Notes: generated by a model not told the origin, from the letters alone. Positions 52,948 to 63,200 are shown, counted from the stretch's first letter. The stretch: 64,000 nt of DNA from Arthrobacter sp. Y-9 (GCF_029690065.1 NZ_CP121463.1:1-64000); one strand, 5' to 3'. Translations and numbers: made by a program.

Positions 52948-54291
52948 ATGGCTTGGGGGAGTCGCACGCCGGTGAACTCCCTGTTCCGAACCTCCAGCGC
53001 CGTCCTTGTCCGGGCTTTTCCCCTGATCCTCTCGGGCCTGGTTCCCCAGCTGACGAGCCTGGTGGTGCTCACGATCAGCCACGCGGCCGGCACTCCGTCG
53101 GTCACCGCACTGCTGGGACTCACCTCGTCCCTCACCGGACTCGCCTTCGTGGCGACCGTGGGGGTCTCCATCTGCACCGTGCGGGATCTGGTGCGGGCTC
53201 GTAAGCAGTCCGCGGCGGCATCCGGCGATCCTGAGGCGGCTCGTGTGGCTCTGTCGAAGGCCTTGCAGTCCAATTGGCGGCTCGCCAATTCGTTCGCGGT
53301 GTCCAGCCTGCTGCTGTCCGCGGTCTTCATCCTCATCTACTCCCGCAGCATCCCGGAGGAGCATTCCTGGATCGTTTGGAGCTACTTCCTCTCCCAGTCG
53401 CTGTCTTTGCTGGTCACCCCCTACTTCGCGGTGATGAACGGCGCCTACCAGTTCGTGGATCGGAGCCGCGAGAACCTCTTCTCCTCAGTGGCCGTGGGGC
53501 TCTGTTCGGTCGGTGCTGCGGCACTCTGTTTCCAGCTCTCCGGATCGCCGTCCACGGCATTGATGGCGTTCGGGCTGTCCCAGTCCTTCATCAGTGTGGC
53601 CGTCCTCCTGATCCGGCTGACCCGACTGTCCCGGAAATTCAGAGTCGTTCCTTGGGACCTGCGCTTCGACTTCTCCGCCGGACGGATCGTCGAACGCTTG
53701 GCCGGCGCGATCGACGGCGCCGTGTTCATGACGGTCTTCCTCCTGGTCCAGATGATCGCGACGTCGATCTCGGTGCAGACGGGCGCCGAGATCGCGCTGG
53801 CGGTCGGGGTCGCCCGTATGGTGGTGGTTCCCCTGAAGCAAGTGGGGCTGACGTATGGGCGGATGCGGATCTCGGGCCTGGTTCCGTCCGACGACGGGAA
53901 GGCCGCCTCCCTGGGCGTGCTCGCCGTCTCGACGTGGGCCATCGTGGTCCCGATCTGCCTGGTGATCGTCGCCGTCGGGCTGCTGGGCCGGCCCGTCGCG
54001 GGGAGCTGGGCCCTGTCACTCCTGATCGTGGCGCAGTTTCTCGTGGAACCCTTCGCGGGCGTCCTCTACGGGGCACTGAAGATGACGGCCGGTCCGAAAG
54101 CCGGACTGGTGGGACTCTTCGTCTCGTACGGACTTGTCGCCTCGGCGGGGCTGGTCTTCCTGCGGCAGATGGCCGGCGACGCGGTGCAGTTCTGGGCGCT
54201 GCTCCTGGCGGTCCGGGTGCTGTTCGCGCTGCTGACTACTCGCGCGTGGGTGCGCTTCCGCCCCGCCGTGGAGCCGGTGGCGGTTCGCTGA
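52948..54291 (+). CDS. Polytopic membrane protein, flippase (MOP/MATE)-like
   Basis: 447 aa with about twelve to fourteen helices and few charged residues except short loops such as RDLVRARKQSAAASGDPEAAR. Layout and length suggest the MOP superfamily (polysaccharide flippases or MATE exporters), but no diagnostic motif could be pinned. GTG at 52972 is an alternative start. Codon and base use are somewhat less GC-skewed than in the neighbours. Its stop codon is part of the family 3 hairpin. Confidence 0.6.
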   Translation: MAWGSRTPVNSLFRTSSAVLVRAFPLILSGLVPQLTSLVVLTISHAAGTPSVTALLGLTSSLTGLAFVATVGVSICTVRDLVRARKQSAAASGDPEAARVALSKALQSNWRLANSFAVSSLLLSAVFILIYSRSIPEEHSWIVWSYFLSQSLSLLVTPYFAVMNGAYQFVDRSRENLFSSVAVGLCSVGAAALCFQLSGSPSTALMAFGLSQSFISVAVLLIRLTRLSRKFRVVPWDLRFDFSAGRIVERLAGAIDGAVFMTVFLLVQMIATSISVQTGAEIALAVGVARMVVVPLKQVGLTYGRMRISGLVPSDDGKAASLGVLAVSTWAIVVPICLVIVAVGLLGRPVAGSWALSLLIVAQFLVEPFAGVLYGALKMTAGPKAGLVGLFVSYGLVASAGLVFLRQMAGDAVQFWALLLAVRVLFALLTTRAWVRFRPAVEPVAVR

Positions 54292-54359
54292 ACTCGCTGG
54301 GAAAGGGCCGATCTCGCTACCCGGGACAGCGAGGTCAGCCCTTGCCTAGCGAGTTGAGC
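54287..54359. repeat. Long intergenic hairpin, family 3 copy b
   Basis: Arms 54287-54318 and 54328-54359 pair through GCT-AACTCGCT, AAGGGC and GA-CTCGCT blocks, 26 Watson-Crick pairs of 32 plus wobbles. The 71-nt part 54288-54358 aligns without gaps to 30057-30127. A further AGCGAGGTCAGC follows at about 54379. The left arm includes the TGA stop of the upstream gene. Between convergent genes. Confidence 0.8.
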
Positions 54360-54405
54360 CGGGTTCAGGGCCCTCGGCAGCGAGGTCAGCGCCGCGACTC
54401 ACCCT

Positions 54406-55455
54406 CTACGACGACGCCGGCGCCGGCCCCGAGCTCTCGCGGATGCTCAGGCGGGGCTGGGCTCCCTCGATGCTGGGCACGGGGGTCTCGGCGGCGATGT
54501 GCTCCAGCAGCGTCTTGACGGCGAGGGTCCCGAAGGCCACGGTGTCGCGGGTCAGCGAGGTGATGGGCGGATTGCCGAGCTGGACCAGGAGCGAATCCTC
54601 GAAGGAGACGATGGAGAGCTCGTCCGGCACCCGGAGCCCGAGCCCCTGGGCCGCGCGGAGGCTGGCCATCGCCATGACGTCCGTGTCGTACATGACCGCG
54701 GTGGGCCGTGCGGACCGGGCCAGCAGCTCCCGCGTGACCCGGGCGGCGTCGTCGGCCTCATAGCCGCTGATGACGCTCTGCGAGGCATCCAGTCCCAGCG
54801 CCTCGGCGCTCGCGGAGAACTCCTGGCGGCGGAGCTGGGTGTGCTCCAATTCCTCGGGCCCGGCCACGTAGGCGATCCGCCGGTGCCCCAGCCCGTGCAG
54901 ATACCGGACCAGGGTGTCCGTGGCGGCGCGGTCGTCGGCCCAGACCGCCGGGATGGCCGCCGTCTGGGAGGGGTGACCCGCGACCTGCACCGCGGGCAGT
55001 CCGAGGTGTTCCAGGACCTCGAGCCGGGGGTCGTCCACGCGGGGATCCACCATGATCACGCCGTCCACGATCCGGGACTGCCACCACTCCCGGTACGCCT
55101 CCATCTCCTCCTCGACGCTGCCCACCACCATCATGTGGAGGGCGGTGTGGCTGCCGCTGAGGCCCAGCTGCATCCCGGAGAGCAGCTGGGGGAAGAACGT
55201 CTCCGTGCCGAGGATGCGGGCGGAGCGGTTCAGGACGAATCCGATGGCCCCGGCCTGCGACTGGCCGAGCGCGCGAGCGGCCCGATTGGGCTTCCAGTTC
55301 AGCTCATCGGCGATGGCCTGAACTCGCGTCCTGGTCTCCTCGCTGACGCCGGGCCGCCCGTTGAGCGCGAACGAGACGGCGCCCTTCGAGACGCCCGCGC
55401 GGGCTGCGATTTCGCTGATCGTGGCGCGCTTCGGGTGGTTCATAGCAAGGATCAT
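54406..55455 (-). CDS. LacI-family regulator of the glycan importer and glycosidases
   Basis: Up to 349 aa; ATG 55455 or the in-frame ATG 55443. HTH at about 8-30: ATISEIAARAGVSKGAVSFALNGR, then the LacI hinge region RALGQSQAGAIGF, and a type I periplasmic-binding-like effector domain. It is divergent from the ABC genes, with an operator candidate between. As a LacI protein it would repress in the absence of a mannose oligosaccharide and be released when it is present (inference). Confidence 0.93.
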   Translation of the reverse strand: MILAMNHPKRATISEIAARAGVSKGAVSFALNGRPGVSEETRTRVQAIADELNWKPNRAARALGQSQAGAIGFVLNRSARILGTETFFPQLLSGMQLGLSGSHTALHMMVVGSVEEEMEAYREWWQSRIVDGVIMVDPRVDDPRLEVLEHLGLPAVQVAGHPSQTAAIPAVWADDRAATDTLVRYLHGLGHRRIAYVAGPEELEHTQLRRQEFSASAEALGLDASQSVISGYEADDAARVTRELLARSARPTAVMYDTDVMAMASLRAAQGLGLRVPDELSIVSFEDSLLVQLGNPPITSLTRDTVAFGTLAVKTLLEHIAAETPVPSIEGAQPRLSIRESSGPAPASS

Positions 55456-55471
55456 ACGCCGTCGGGAGGTC

Positions 55472-55491
55472 TTGACTATATCGGTTTAGTT
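55472..55491 (+). promoter_or_regulatory. LacI-type operator candidate 3
   Basis: TTGACTATATCGGTTTAGTT lies between lacI and the substrate-binding protein gene. It differs from candidate 1 (minus strand of 45917-45936) by a single base over 19 positions. Its TTGACT may double as a -35 box. Confidence 0.75.
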
Positions 55492-55582
55492 TGGAAGTCT
55501 GGCTTCACTTCAGTGACGGGGAGACGTGCGACACAGTGGACGCGCCAGGGACCCCCCAGCCTTGCAACAAAGGAGTCGCACG

Positions 55583-56866
55583 ATGCACCAGAAGAAGACC
55601 ACGAAGAAGCTGATGGCGGGAGCCGCCCTCCTGCTCTCGGCCGCGCTCGGCATGACGGCCTGTTCGGGCGGAAGCCAGGGCTCCGACCAGCAGAGCGACG
55701 CCATCGAAGGCGAAATCACGCTCCAGACCTGGTCCCTGACTCCCAAGTTCAGCGACTACCTGAACAAGGTGATCGCAGACTTCGAGAAGGCCAACCCGAA
55801 GGCCAAGGTCAAGCTCCTCGACCAGCCCGGTGACGGCTATTCGGAGAAGGTCCTCAGCCAGGCCGCCTCCAACTCCCTCCCGGACGTCGTGAACCTCCCG
55901 AACGACTTCGCCTACCCGCTGGCTCAGCAGGGCGTGCTGCAGGACCTCTCCCAAGGTGACGACCTCTCCCAGAGCTACGTCCAGGGAGCGCTCGACGCGT
56001 ACAAGTTCCCGGGCATCGACGGCACCTACGCCTACCCCTGGTACCTCCAGACCGATGTGAACTACTGGAACACGGACCAGCTCTCCCAGTGCGGACTGGA
56101 CCCGGCCAAGCTGCCCTCCAGCCGCGACGAGCTGTTCACCCAGGCCAAGACCATGCACGACAAGTGCCCGGACAAGTTCCTCATCAGCACCCTGCCCGGC
56201 CTGAACGCTCTCACGGCCACCGGTCAGAAGGTCATCAACGACGACGGCACCCAGTTCACCTTCGCCACGGACGACGCCGCCAAGGTGATCGACAAGTACC
56301 GCGACGCCTACAAGGCCGGCTACATGCCGCCGTCGATCCTCAACAACAACTACCAGGGCAACGCCAAGCTGTTCACCCAGCAGAAGGTCGCCTGGACCAC
56401 GGCCGGCTCCTCCGGCGCCCTCGACTTCGTGCGGGACAACCCCAGCCTGAAGGGCAAGTTCACCGAGAACAAGGCGCTCGACACCCCGCCGCTCTACCCG
56501 CAGGGTCTCTCCGTCTCCGCGAAGAGCAAGCACCTGGCCACCGCCAAGGCGTTCGCCAAGTTCATGACCAACGCGGAGAACCAGAACGCGTTCGCCAAGC
56601 TCACCAACACCTTCCCGTCCTCCACCGGCTCCTCCGAGGACCCGTTCTACTCCAAGGAGGACGGCACCGAGGCGGGCAAGGCCCGCGTCCTGGCGTTCAA
56701 CAGCCTCAAGGAAGGCAAGGTCCTGAACCCGGTGCAGTGGAACTCCGCCATGGACGACTACTTCAAGCAGCAGGTGGCCCTCGCCGTGAAGGGCGACATC
56801 TCGGGCAAGGAAGCCCTGCAGAAGGCTCAGGACAAGGCGAATCAGCTGCTCAAGCAGCAGAAGTGA
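55583..56866 (+). CDS. CUT1-type ABC sugar-binding lipoprotein
   Basis: 427 aa from ATG 55583 behind AAAGGAG. Lipobox MTAC at about residues 24-27. The mature protein is an extracellular solute-binding protein of family 1: ITLQTWSLTPKFSDYLNKVI, FEKANPKAKVKLLDQPGDGYSEKV, DVVNLPNDFAYPLAQQG and AYPWYLQTDVNYWNTD. It should bind an oligosaccharide; next to GH38 and GH5 genes, a mannose-containing N-glycan fragment is the best guess. First gene of the ABC-glycosidase operon. Confidence 0.94.
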   Translation: MHQKKTTKKLMAGAALLLSAALGMTACSGGSQGSDQQSDAIEGEITLQTWSLTPKFSDYLNKVIADFEKANPKAKVKLLDQPGDGYSEKVLSQAASNSLPDVVNLPNDFAYPLAQQGVLQDLSQGDDLSQSYVQGALDAYKFPGIDGTYAYPWYLQTDVNYWNTDQLSQCGLDPAKLPSSRDELFTQAKTMHDKCPDKFLISTLPGLNALTATGQKVINDDGTQFTFATDDAAKVIDKYRDAYKAGYMPPSILNNNYQGNAKLFTQQKVAWTTAGSSGALDFVRDNPSLKGKFTENKALDTPPLYPQGLSVSAKSKHLATAKAFAKFMTNAENQNAFAKLTNTFPSSTGSSEDPFYSKEDGTEAGKARVLAFNSLKEGKVLNPVQWNSAMDDYFKQQVALAVKGDISGKEALQKAQDKANQLLKQQK

Positions 56867-56879
56867 GCCGTTCCTGAGC

Positions 56880-56909
56880 GGGTGGGCCGCCGGTCCCGGC
56901 GGCCCACCC
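56880..56909 (+). promoter_or_regulatory. Intra-operon hairpin after the binding-protein gene
   Basis: A perfect 13-bp GC stem (56880-56892 with 56897-56909) with loop GTCC sits between the binding-protein and permease genes and lacks a T-run. Such hairpins often protect the upstream mRNA or partly stop transcription, giving more binding protein than permease. Confidence 0.6.
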
Positions 56910-56935
56910 CGTTCGTCAGCTGAAAGGAGACGTCC

Positions 56936-57877
56936 ATGGCGTCGACCACCATCTCGCGCCCGGTGAAGAGCCCGGCGAAACCCCCGGTGGGCACCCGGGT
57001 CCGCACCAACAAGTGGTTCACCCCGTGGATCCTCGTGGCGCCGGCGCTGCTCTGGCTCCTGGTGTTCAACGTCTGGCCGTCCCTGAACACCATCCGCATG
57101 GCGTTCACCAACGCCAAGCCGCTGGGCGGCAAGGAACGCTACGTCGGCGTCCAGAACTTCCAGCAGATCCTCGAAGACGACCAGGTCATGAACGCGCTGC
57201 TCAACAGCGTGGTCTACATGGTCATCTGCGTGCCCCTGCTGACCCTGCTCCCGCTCCTCCTCGCGATCCTCGTGGAGAAGCCGCTCAAGGGCATCGCCTT
57301 CTTCCGCACCGCGTTCTACACGCCGGTGATCGCGTCCGCCGTCGTGGTCGGTCTCATGTGGAGCTGGCTGCTCGACTCGCGCGGCGCCGTCAACAACCTG
57401 GCGCAGGCCCTCCACGTGGTCACCGAGCCGATCCCGTTCCTCACCGACCGCTGGCTCGTCATCATCTCCGCCATCAGCCTGACCGTCTGGAAGGGCCTGG
57501 GCTACTACATGATCGTGTACCTGGCGGCCCTCGGGAACGTCGGCAAGGAACTGCACGAAGCCGCCGCGATCGACGGCGCGGGCGCGGTCCGCCGCTTCTG
57601 GAGCGTCACCGTCCCGGGCGTCCGGGGCGCCATGGGCCTGGTCGCCGTGCTCGTGGCCATCAGCGCGCTGCGGGTGTTCTCGGAAGTCTTCATCCTCACG
57701 GGCGGCAAGGGCGGACCCGGCGGTGAGGACCTCACCATGGTCATGCTCATCCAGCAGTACGCCCGCGGCTTCACCGGCAACCTCGGCTACGCCTCGGCCC
57801 TGAGCATCCTGCTCTTCCTGCTGACGCTGATCCCCATGCTGGTCCTGGCCCGCCTGAACTCGAAGGGGGACAAATGA
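56936..57877 (+). CDS. CUT1 ABC permease, MalF/UgpA type
   Basis: 313 aa with six membrane helices. The EAA loop is EAAAIDGAGAVRRFWSVTVPG (about 205-225). It forms the channel with the next gene product. Behind GAAAGGAG. No ATPase gene is in this operon; a shared MsiK-like ATPase elsewhere would be needed, as is common in actinobacteria. Confidence 0.95.
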   Translation: MASTTISRPVKSPAKPPVGTRVRTNKWFTPWILVAPALLWLLVFNVWPSLNTIRMAFTNAKPLGGKERYVGVQNFQQILEDDQVMNALLNSVVYMVICVPLLTLLPLLLAILVEKPLKGIAFFRTAFYTPVIASAVVVGLMWSWLLDSRGAVNNLAQALHVVTEPIPFLTDRWLVIISAISLTVWKGLGYYMIVYLAALGNVGKELHEAAAIDGAGAVRRFWSVTVPGVRGAMGLVAVLVAISALRVFSEVFILTGGKGGPGGEDLTMVMLIQQYARGFTGNLGYASALSILLFLLTLIPMLVLARLNSKGDK

Positions 57878-58791
57878 GCGCCACTGAACTGCGGCCCTCC
57901 GCACCGGACCACGCACTGGAAGGCGCGACGCCGCCGGCCCGCCGCCGTCGTTCCCGCACCTTCGGCGAGCCCTCCGCCGCCGAGAAATTCTGGCGCTACG
58001 CGGCGCTGATCTTCGTCCTGTTCGTGACGGTCGGACCCTTCCTGTGGCAGCTGTCCACGTCCTTGCGCAGCAGCACCGAGGACATCTACACGGAGAACCT
58101 GAGCCTCCTCCCGCAGCAGCCCACGCTCGGCAACTACGTCCGGGTGTTCCAGGCGATCGACGTGTGGCGGTACATCGGCAACTCGCTCTTCGTGGCCGCG
58201 GTGGCCGTGGTGGGCAACGTGGTCTTCTCCACGGCCGCCGGCTACGCGCTGGCCCGGCTGTCCTTCCGCTTCAAGAAGTGGGTCCTGGGCCTGTTCATGA
58301 TCACGCTCATCCTGCCGGCCGAAGCCACGATCATCTCCCAGTACGTCACCGTGCGGGACCTGGGCCTCGCGGACACGCTGCTCGGTGTGGCGCTGCCCGG
58401 CATGGTCAGCGTGCTGAACGTGCTCCTCATGTTCAACGCCTTCCGCCAGCTCCCCACGGAGATCGAGGAGGCGGCCGTGGTGGACGGCGCCAACGCCTGG
58501 CAGCGGCTCATCAGGGTGGCGCTGCCGTCCGTCTACGGCACCATCGCCGTCGTGGCGATCTTCTCCTTCATCGGCGCCTGGGATGATTTCCTCTGGCCGC
58601 TGATCGTTCTCACCACCCCCGAGAACTTCACCCTCACCATCGGGCTGCAGTACCTCTCCGGCACCTTCACCAATGACATGCGGCTCATCGCGGCCGGCAC
58701 CATGATCGCCTTCATCCCCATCGCCGTGGTCTTCGGCGTCCTGCAGAGATTCTTCTTCAAGGGCGTCGAAGAAGGCGGCGTCAAGGGCTGA
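57874..58791 (+). CDS. CUT1 ABC permease, MalG/UgpE type
   Basis: 305 aa, six membrane helices after a ~40-residue polar N-terminus rich in Arg and Pro. EAA loop EEAAVVDGANAWQRLIRVALPS near 200. It overlaps the preceding permease gene by 4 nt (ATGA). Confidence 0.95.
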   Translation: MSATELRPSAPDHALEGATPPARRRRSRTFGEPSAAEKFWRYAALIFVLFVTVGPFLWQLSTSLRSSTEDIYTENLSLLPQQPTLGNYVRVFQAIDVWRYIGNSLFVAAVAVVGNVVFSTAAGYALARLSFRFKKWVLGLFMITLILPAEATIISQYVTVRDLGLADTLLGVALPGMVSVLNVLLMFNAFRQLPTEIEEAAVVDGANAWQRLIRVALPSVYGTIAVVAIFSFIGAWDDFLWPLIVLTTPENFTLTIGLQYLSGTFTNDMRLIAAGTMIAFIPIAVVFGVLQRFFFKGVEEGGVKG

Positions 58792-58825
58792 GACCATTCA
58801 TCAACGATTTCAGGAGGACAATTCC

Positions 58826-60112
58826 GTGCGATTCGGGGTCAACTACACACCGGCGTCGGGGTGGTTCCACTCCTGGCAGCATCTCCGGGAGGAGGACGTG
58901 CGCCGGGACCTGGGGCAGATCGCCACGCTCGGCGTGGACCACATCCGCATCTTCCCGCTCTGGCCCGTGGTGCAGCCGAACAGGAGCCTGATCAGCCAGA
59001 CCGCGCTGGATGACGTGATGACCGTGGTGGATGTCGCCGCGGAGTTCGGCCTGGACGTGAACCTGGACGTGCTCCAGGGGCACCTCTCCAGCTATGACTT
59101 CCTGCCGGCGTGGATCACCACGTGGCACCGGCGGAACCTGTTCATGGACCCGGACGTGGTGCGGGCCGAGGCGGATCTGGCGGCCGAGTTCGCCCGCCGC
59201 CTCGAGGGACGCCCCAACATCATGGGCATCACCCTGGGCAACGAGCTCAACCAGTTCGCCCCGCCCATCCACCCGGACGCCCATCCCGTGACCCCGGAGC
59301 AGGCGTCGGCCTGGCTGGAGACCCTCGTGGCGGGCGCCCGCGCGCACGGGAACCCCTTCGTCACGAATGCCATGTACGACGCGTCCTGGTACGACGACCG
59401 CCAGCCCTTCGAGCCCCGCCACGCCGTGGAGTTCGGGGACGCCACGGTGGTGCACTCGTGGGTCTTCAACGGCGCCGCTCAGACCTTCGGACCCCTTCAC
59501 GACGGTTCCGTCCGCCACGCCGAATACCTCCTGCGGCTCGCCGCCGCGTGGCACCAGGACGCGAACCGTCCGGTGTGGCTCCAGGAGGTCGGCGCCCCGA
59601 CCACGGTGATCCCGCGCGAGTCGGCCCCGGATTTCCTGGAGGCCACGATCCGCCACGCGGCCACCGTGCCCGGCCTGATGGGGGTGACTTGGTGGTGCTC
59701 GCATGACGTCTCGCGGGCACTCGCCGACTTCCCGGAGGTCGAGTACGACCTGGGCCTCTTCACCCACGACGGCGTGCTGAAGCCCACGGGGGAGCGTTTC
59801 GCCGCGCTCGTGGCCGAGTTCCGGGCGGCCGGGGCGGACGCGAGCGTCGCCGCGGGCGGTGCCGTGCCCGCCGTCGAGCCCTCCGGCGTCGCGCTGGTCC
59901 TCGACGACACCGCCGAGGGCTACCGCGCGAGCTGCGCACCCGGAGGGGCGTTCCACCGTGCGTGGCTCGACGCCGCCGCGGCCACCGGACAGGGCCCGCA
60001 GGTCCTCCTGGCCTCCCGTGGTCAGGACCCGGCCGCGCTCGCCGCCCGGCGCATCACCACGGTCCTGGAGACCGGCGCATCCGCTCCCGGGGCAATTACC
60101 GCAAATCGCTAG
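58826..60112 (+). CDS. GH5-type beta-mannosidase candidate (GH5_18-like)
   Basis: 428 aa, no signal peptide. A TIM-barrel glycosidase: RIFPLWPVVQPNRS, acid/base Glu140 in GITLGNELNQF, nucleophile Glu254 in WLQEVGAPTTV and WWCSHDVSRAL after it, all fitting clan A family 5. Size, cytoplasmic location and gene order (LacI, ABC, GH5, GH38) resemble Bifidobacterium N-glycan clusters whose GH5_18 enzyme splits Man-beta-1,4-GlcNAc. The subfamily is inferred from context. GTG 58826 behind AGGAGG. Confidence 0.8.
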   Translation: MRFGVNYTPASGWFHSWQHLREEDVRRDLGQIATLGVDHIRIFPLWPVVQPNRSLISQTALDDVMTVVDVAAEFGLDVNLDVLQGHLSSYDFLPAWITTWHRRNLFMDPDVVRAEADLAAEFARRLEGRPNIMGITLGNELNQFAPPIHPDAHPVTPEQASAWLETLVAGARAHGNPFVTNAMYDASWYDDRQPFEPRHAVEFGDATVVHSWVFNGAAQTFGPLHDGSVRHAEYLLRLAAAWHQDANRPVWLQEVGAPTTVIPRESAPDFLEATIRHAATVPGLMGVTWWCSHDVSRALADFPEVEYDLGLFTHDGVLKPTGERFAALVAEFRAAGADASVAAGGAVPAVEPSGVALVLDDTAEGYRASCAPGGAFHRAWLDAAAATGQGPQVLLASRGQDPAALAARRITTVLETGASAPGAITANR

Positions 60113-60114
60113 CG
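60107..60114 (+). promoter_or_regulatory. CGCTAGCG palindrome, weak operator candidate
   Basis: The stop of the GH5 gene lies inside CGCTAGCG, flanked by AAAT and AAAC, and upstream of the GH38 gene. LacI-type operators often have such a CG-centred core, but it differs from the three sites shared in this locus. Confidence 0.25.
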
Positions 60115-60204
60115 AAACCCCGGAAAGCGCTGCTAGTCTCGCCCTTTGCGAGCCGTTGACCTACCAAGCCACCTGACACCAGACGTGAGGACACGAGCAC
60201 ATCC

Positions 60205-63200
60205 ATGCATGACGACATCAACCTGACCACCGGACGGGTCAAGCGGGTTCTGGCCGAACGGCTGTATCCCGCCGTCTACGAGGAGAGCGTGGCGCTGGAC
60301 GTCGCCTGGCACGAACTGCCGGGCGAGCCGATCGCCCCCGCCGAGGGTCTCGCCCTCGAGTACTCGCCGTACCAGGTGGGGACCCCGTGGGGCGCCGCCT
60401 GGGGCACCACCTGGTTCCGTCTGCAGGGCCGGATCCCCGAGGCCTGGTCCGGGCGCCGTGTCGAGATGGTGGTGGACCTCGGCTTCGATGTGAACATGAC
60501 GGGCTTCCAGTGTGAAGGCCTGGTCTACACGCCCGAGGGCGAGCCGCTGAAGTCGCTCAACCCGCGCAACCAGTGGGTCCTGGTGGCCGACGAGGCGGAG
60601 GGCGGGGAATCCGTGGAGCTCTTCATCGAGGCCGCGTCCAACCCGGTCCTCCTCGACTACCACCCCTTCCTTCCCACGCAGGAGGGCGACATCCGCACCT
60701 CCTCGCCGAAGAAGCTCTACACGACGCGCCGCATGGACCTGGCCGTGTTCAACCGCGAGGTCCACGAACTGTGCCTGGACCTGGAAGTCCTGTTCGAACT
60801 CCAGGCCGAGCTGCCGGAGTCCTCGCCGCGCCGGATGCGCATCCTCCAGGGCCTGGACGACGCCCTGGACCGGGTCGACCTCCAGCGCATCGCCGAGACC
60901 GCGGGGGAGGCCCGTGAGGTCCTCGCGCCACTGCTCGAGCGTCCCGCCGAGGCCAGTGCCCACCACGTCTCCGCCATCGGACACGCCCACATCGACTCCG
61001 CCTGGCTCTGGCCGCTGCGCGAGACCATCCGCAAGGTGGCCCGCACCAGCTCCTCCATGACCGAGCTGATCGGTCAGGACCCGGACTTCCGGTACGGCAT
61101 GTCGAGCGCCCAGCAGTACAAGTGGCTCAAGGTCCACCGCCCCGAGGTGTACGCCAAGGTCAAGGCCGCCGTCGCCGAGGGACGTTTCGTGCCGCTGGGC
61201 GGCATGTGGGTCGAGTCGGACACGGTCATGCCCAGCGGCGAGGCCCTGTCCCGCCAGTTCCTGTACGGCCAGTCGTTCTTCCGGGACGAGTTCGGCGCGG
61301 CCTGCCGCGGGGTGTGGCTGCCGGACAGCTTCGGGTACTCGCCGGCCCTGCCGCAGCTCATGCGCCGTGCCGGTTTCGAATGGTTCTTCACCCAGAAGAT
61401 CTCCTGGAACCAGGTCAACAAGTTCCCGCACCACACGTTCAACTGGGAAGGCATCGACGGCTCCCGGGTCTTCAGCCACTTCCCGCCCATGGACACCTAC
61501 AACGCGCAGCTCTCCGGCGAGGAGATGGCCCGCGCCAGCCGCCAGTTCCGGGAGGCCCGCGTCGCGTCCGGGTCGATCGCGCCGGTCGGCTGGGGCGACG
61601 GTGGTGGCGGCACCACCCGCGAGATGACCGGCAAGGCCCGGCGTCTCGCGGATCTGGAAGGCAGCGCCACGGTCCGCTGGGAGAACCCGGACGACTACTT
61701 CGAGCGCGCCCGCCAGGAGCTCCCCAAGCCGCCGGTCTGGGTCGGTGAGCTGTACCTCGAACTCCACCGGGCCACCCTCACGAGCCAGCACAAGACCAAG
61801 CAGGGCAACCGCCGCGTTGAGCACCTGCTGGTGGAGGCCGAATTGTGGAGCGCCACGGCCGCGACCCGCACCGGCTACGCGTACCCCTACGACGAGCTGA
61901 ACGCGCTGTGGGAGGACCTCCTGCTGCACCAGTTCCATGACATCCTGCCCGGCACCTCCATCGCCTGGGTGCACCGCGAGGCCGTCGAGACCTACCGCCG
62001 CCTCACGGAGGAGGCCGAGGCCCTGATCGGCCGCGCGCTGGACGCCCTGGCCGGCGACGGCGACGTGCAGCTCACGTTCAACGCGGCGCCGTTCGGCCGC
62101 TCCGGCGTGCCCGCGCTGGGCGCCGCCGAGGCAGCCCCGCGGGGCGCGGAGCCGGTCACCGTGAGCGAGGAGGCGCGCGGCGTCGTGCTCCGCAACGGAC
62201 TGGTGGAGGTCGTCATCAGCCGCGAGGGCCATATCGTCTCCGCGGTGGACCTGGCCAGCGGCCGGGACGCGATCCCCGCGGGCGCCGAGGCGAACGTGCT
62301 CCAGCTGCACCAGGACTTCCCGAACATGTGGGACGCCTGGGACGTGGACCGGTACTACCGCAACCGCGTGACCGAGCTGCGCTCGCTGTCGTCGTTCTCC
62401 GTGGAGGGCGACGAGGACGAGGCGCGGGTCGTGATCGAGCGCGAATTCTCCGGATCCCGGGTCCGTCAGGTGCTGCGCCTGGCCGCCGATGCGCGGACGC
62501 TGCGCATCGATCAGGAGACCGACTGGCACGAGGCCGAGAAGTTCCTCAAGGTGTCCTTCCCGCTGGACGTCCGCGCGGAGCACACGGCCGCGGAGACGCA
62601 GTTCGGCTTCAACAAGCGCGTCACGCACACCAACACGAGCTGGGAGGCGGCGAAGTTCGAGACCTCCATGCACCGCTTCGTGCTGGCGGAGGAGCCCGGC
62701 TTCGGCGCGGCCCTGGTGACGGAGTCCAGCTACGGCTTCGACATGACCCGCGACGCCGACGACGACGCCGGGGTGACCACCACCCTGCGCCTCTCCCTCC
62801 TGCGGGCCCCGCGGTTCCCGGACCCGGAGACCGATCAGGGCGTGCACCAGCACTCGTACGGCCTCGTGATCGGGGCGGACGCCCTGGTGGCGACCCGTGA
62901 GGGCATCCACCTGAACAGCCCGGTCCGTTCGCGGTCCGGCGCCGCCCCGGTCGAGTCTCTCGTGCGGGTCGACGGCGACGGCGTGCTCGTCTCCTCGGTG
63001 AAGCTCGCCCACGACCGTTCCGGCGACCTGGTGGTCCGCGTCTACGAGCCGCAGGGCCGCCGCGCGAACGCCGTGCTGCATGTCGACCCGGCATTCGGCG
63101 CCGGCCGCGAGGTCAGCCTGATCGAGGACGAGCTCCCGGACGCCCCGGCACTGGAGGCTGCCGGCTCCGGCTCCGGTGGCGAGGCGGGCGCGACGACGGC

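Noticed and set aside
49219-54400. Kynureninase, Lrp and membrane genes as a horizontally acquired island between glycan blocks
   Set aside because: No integrase, transposase, tRNA junction or direct repeats at the borders, and base composition is close to the neighbours.
55505-57916. Open frame of about 800 codons on the minus strand opposite the ABC genes
   Set aside because: Same reason: shadow of three real genes with intact motifs on the plus strand.
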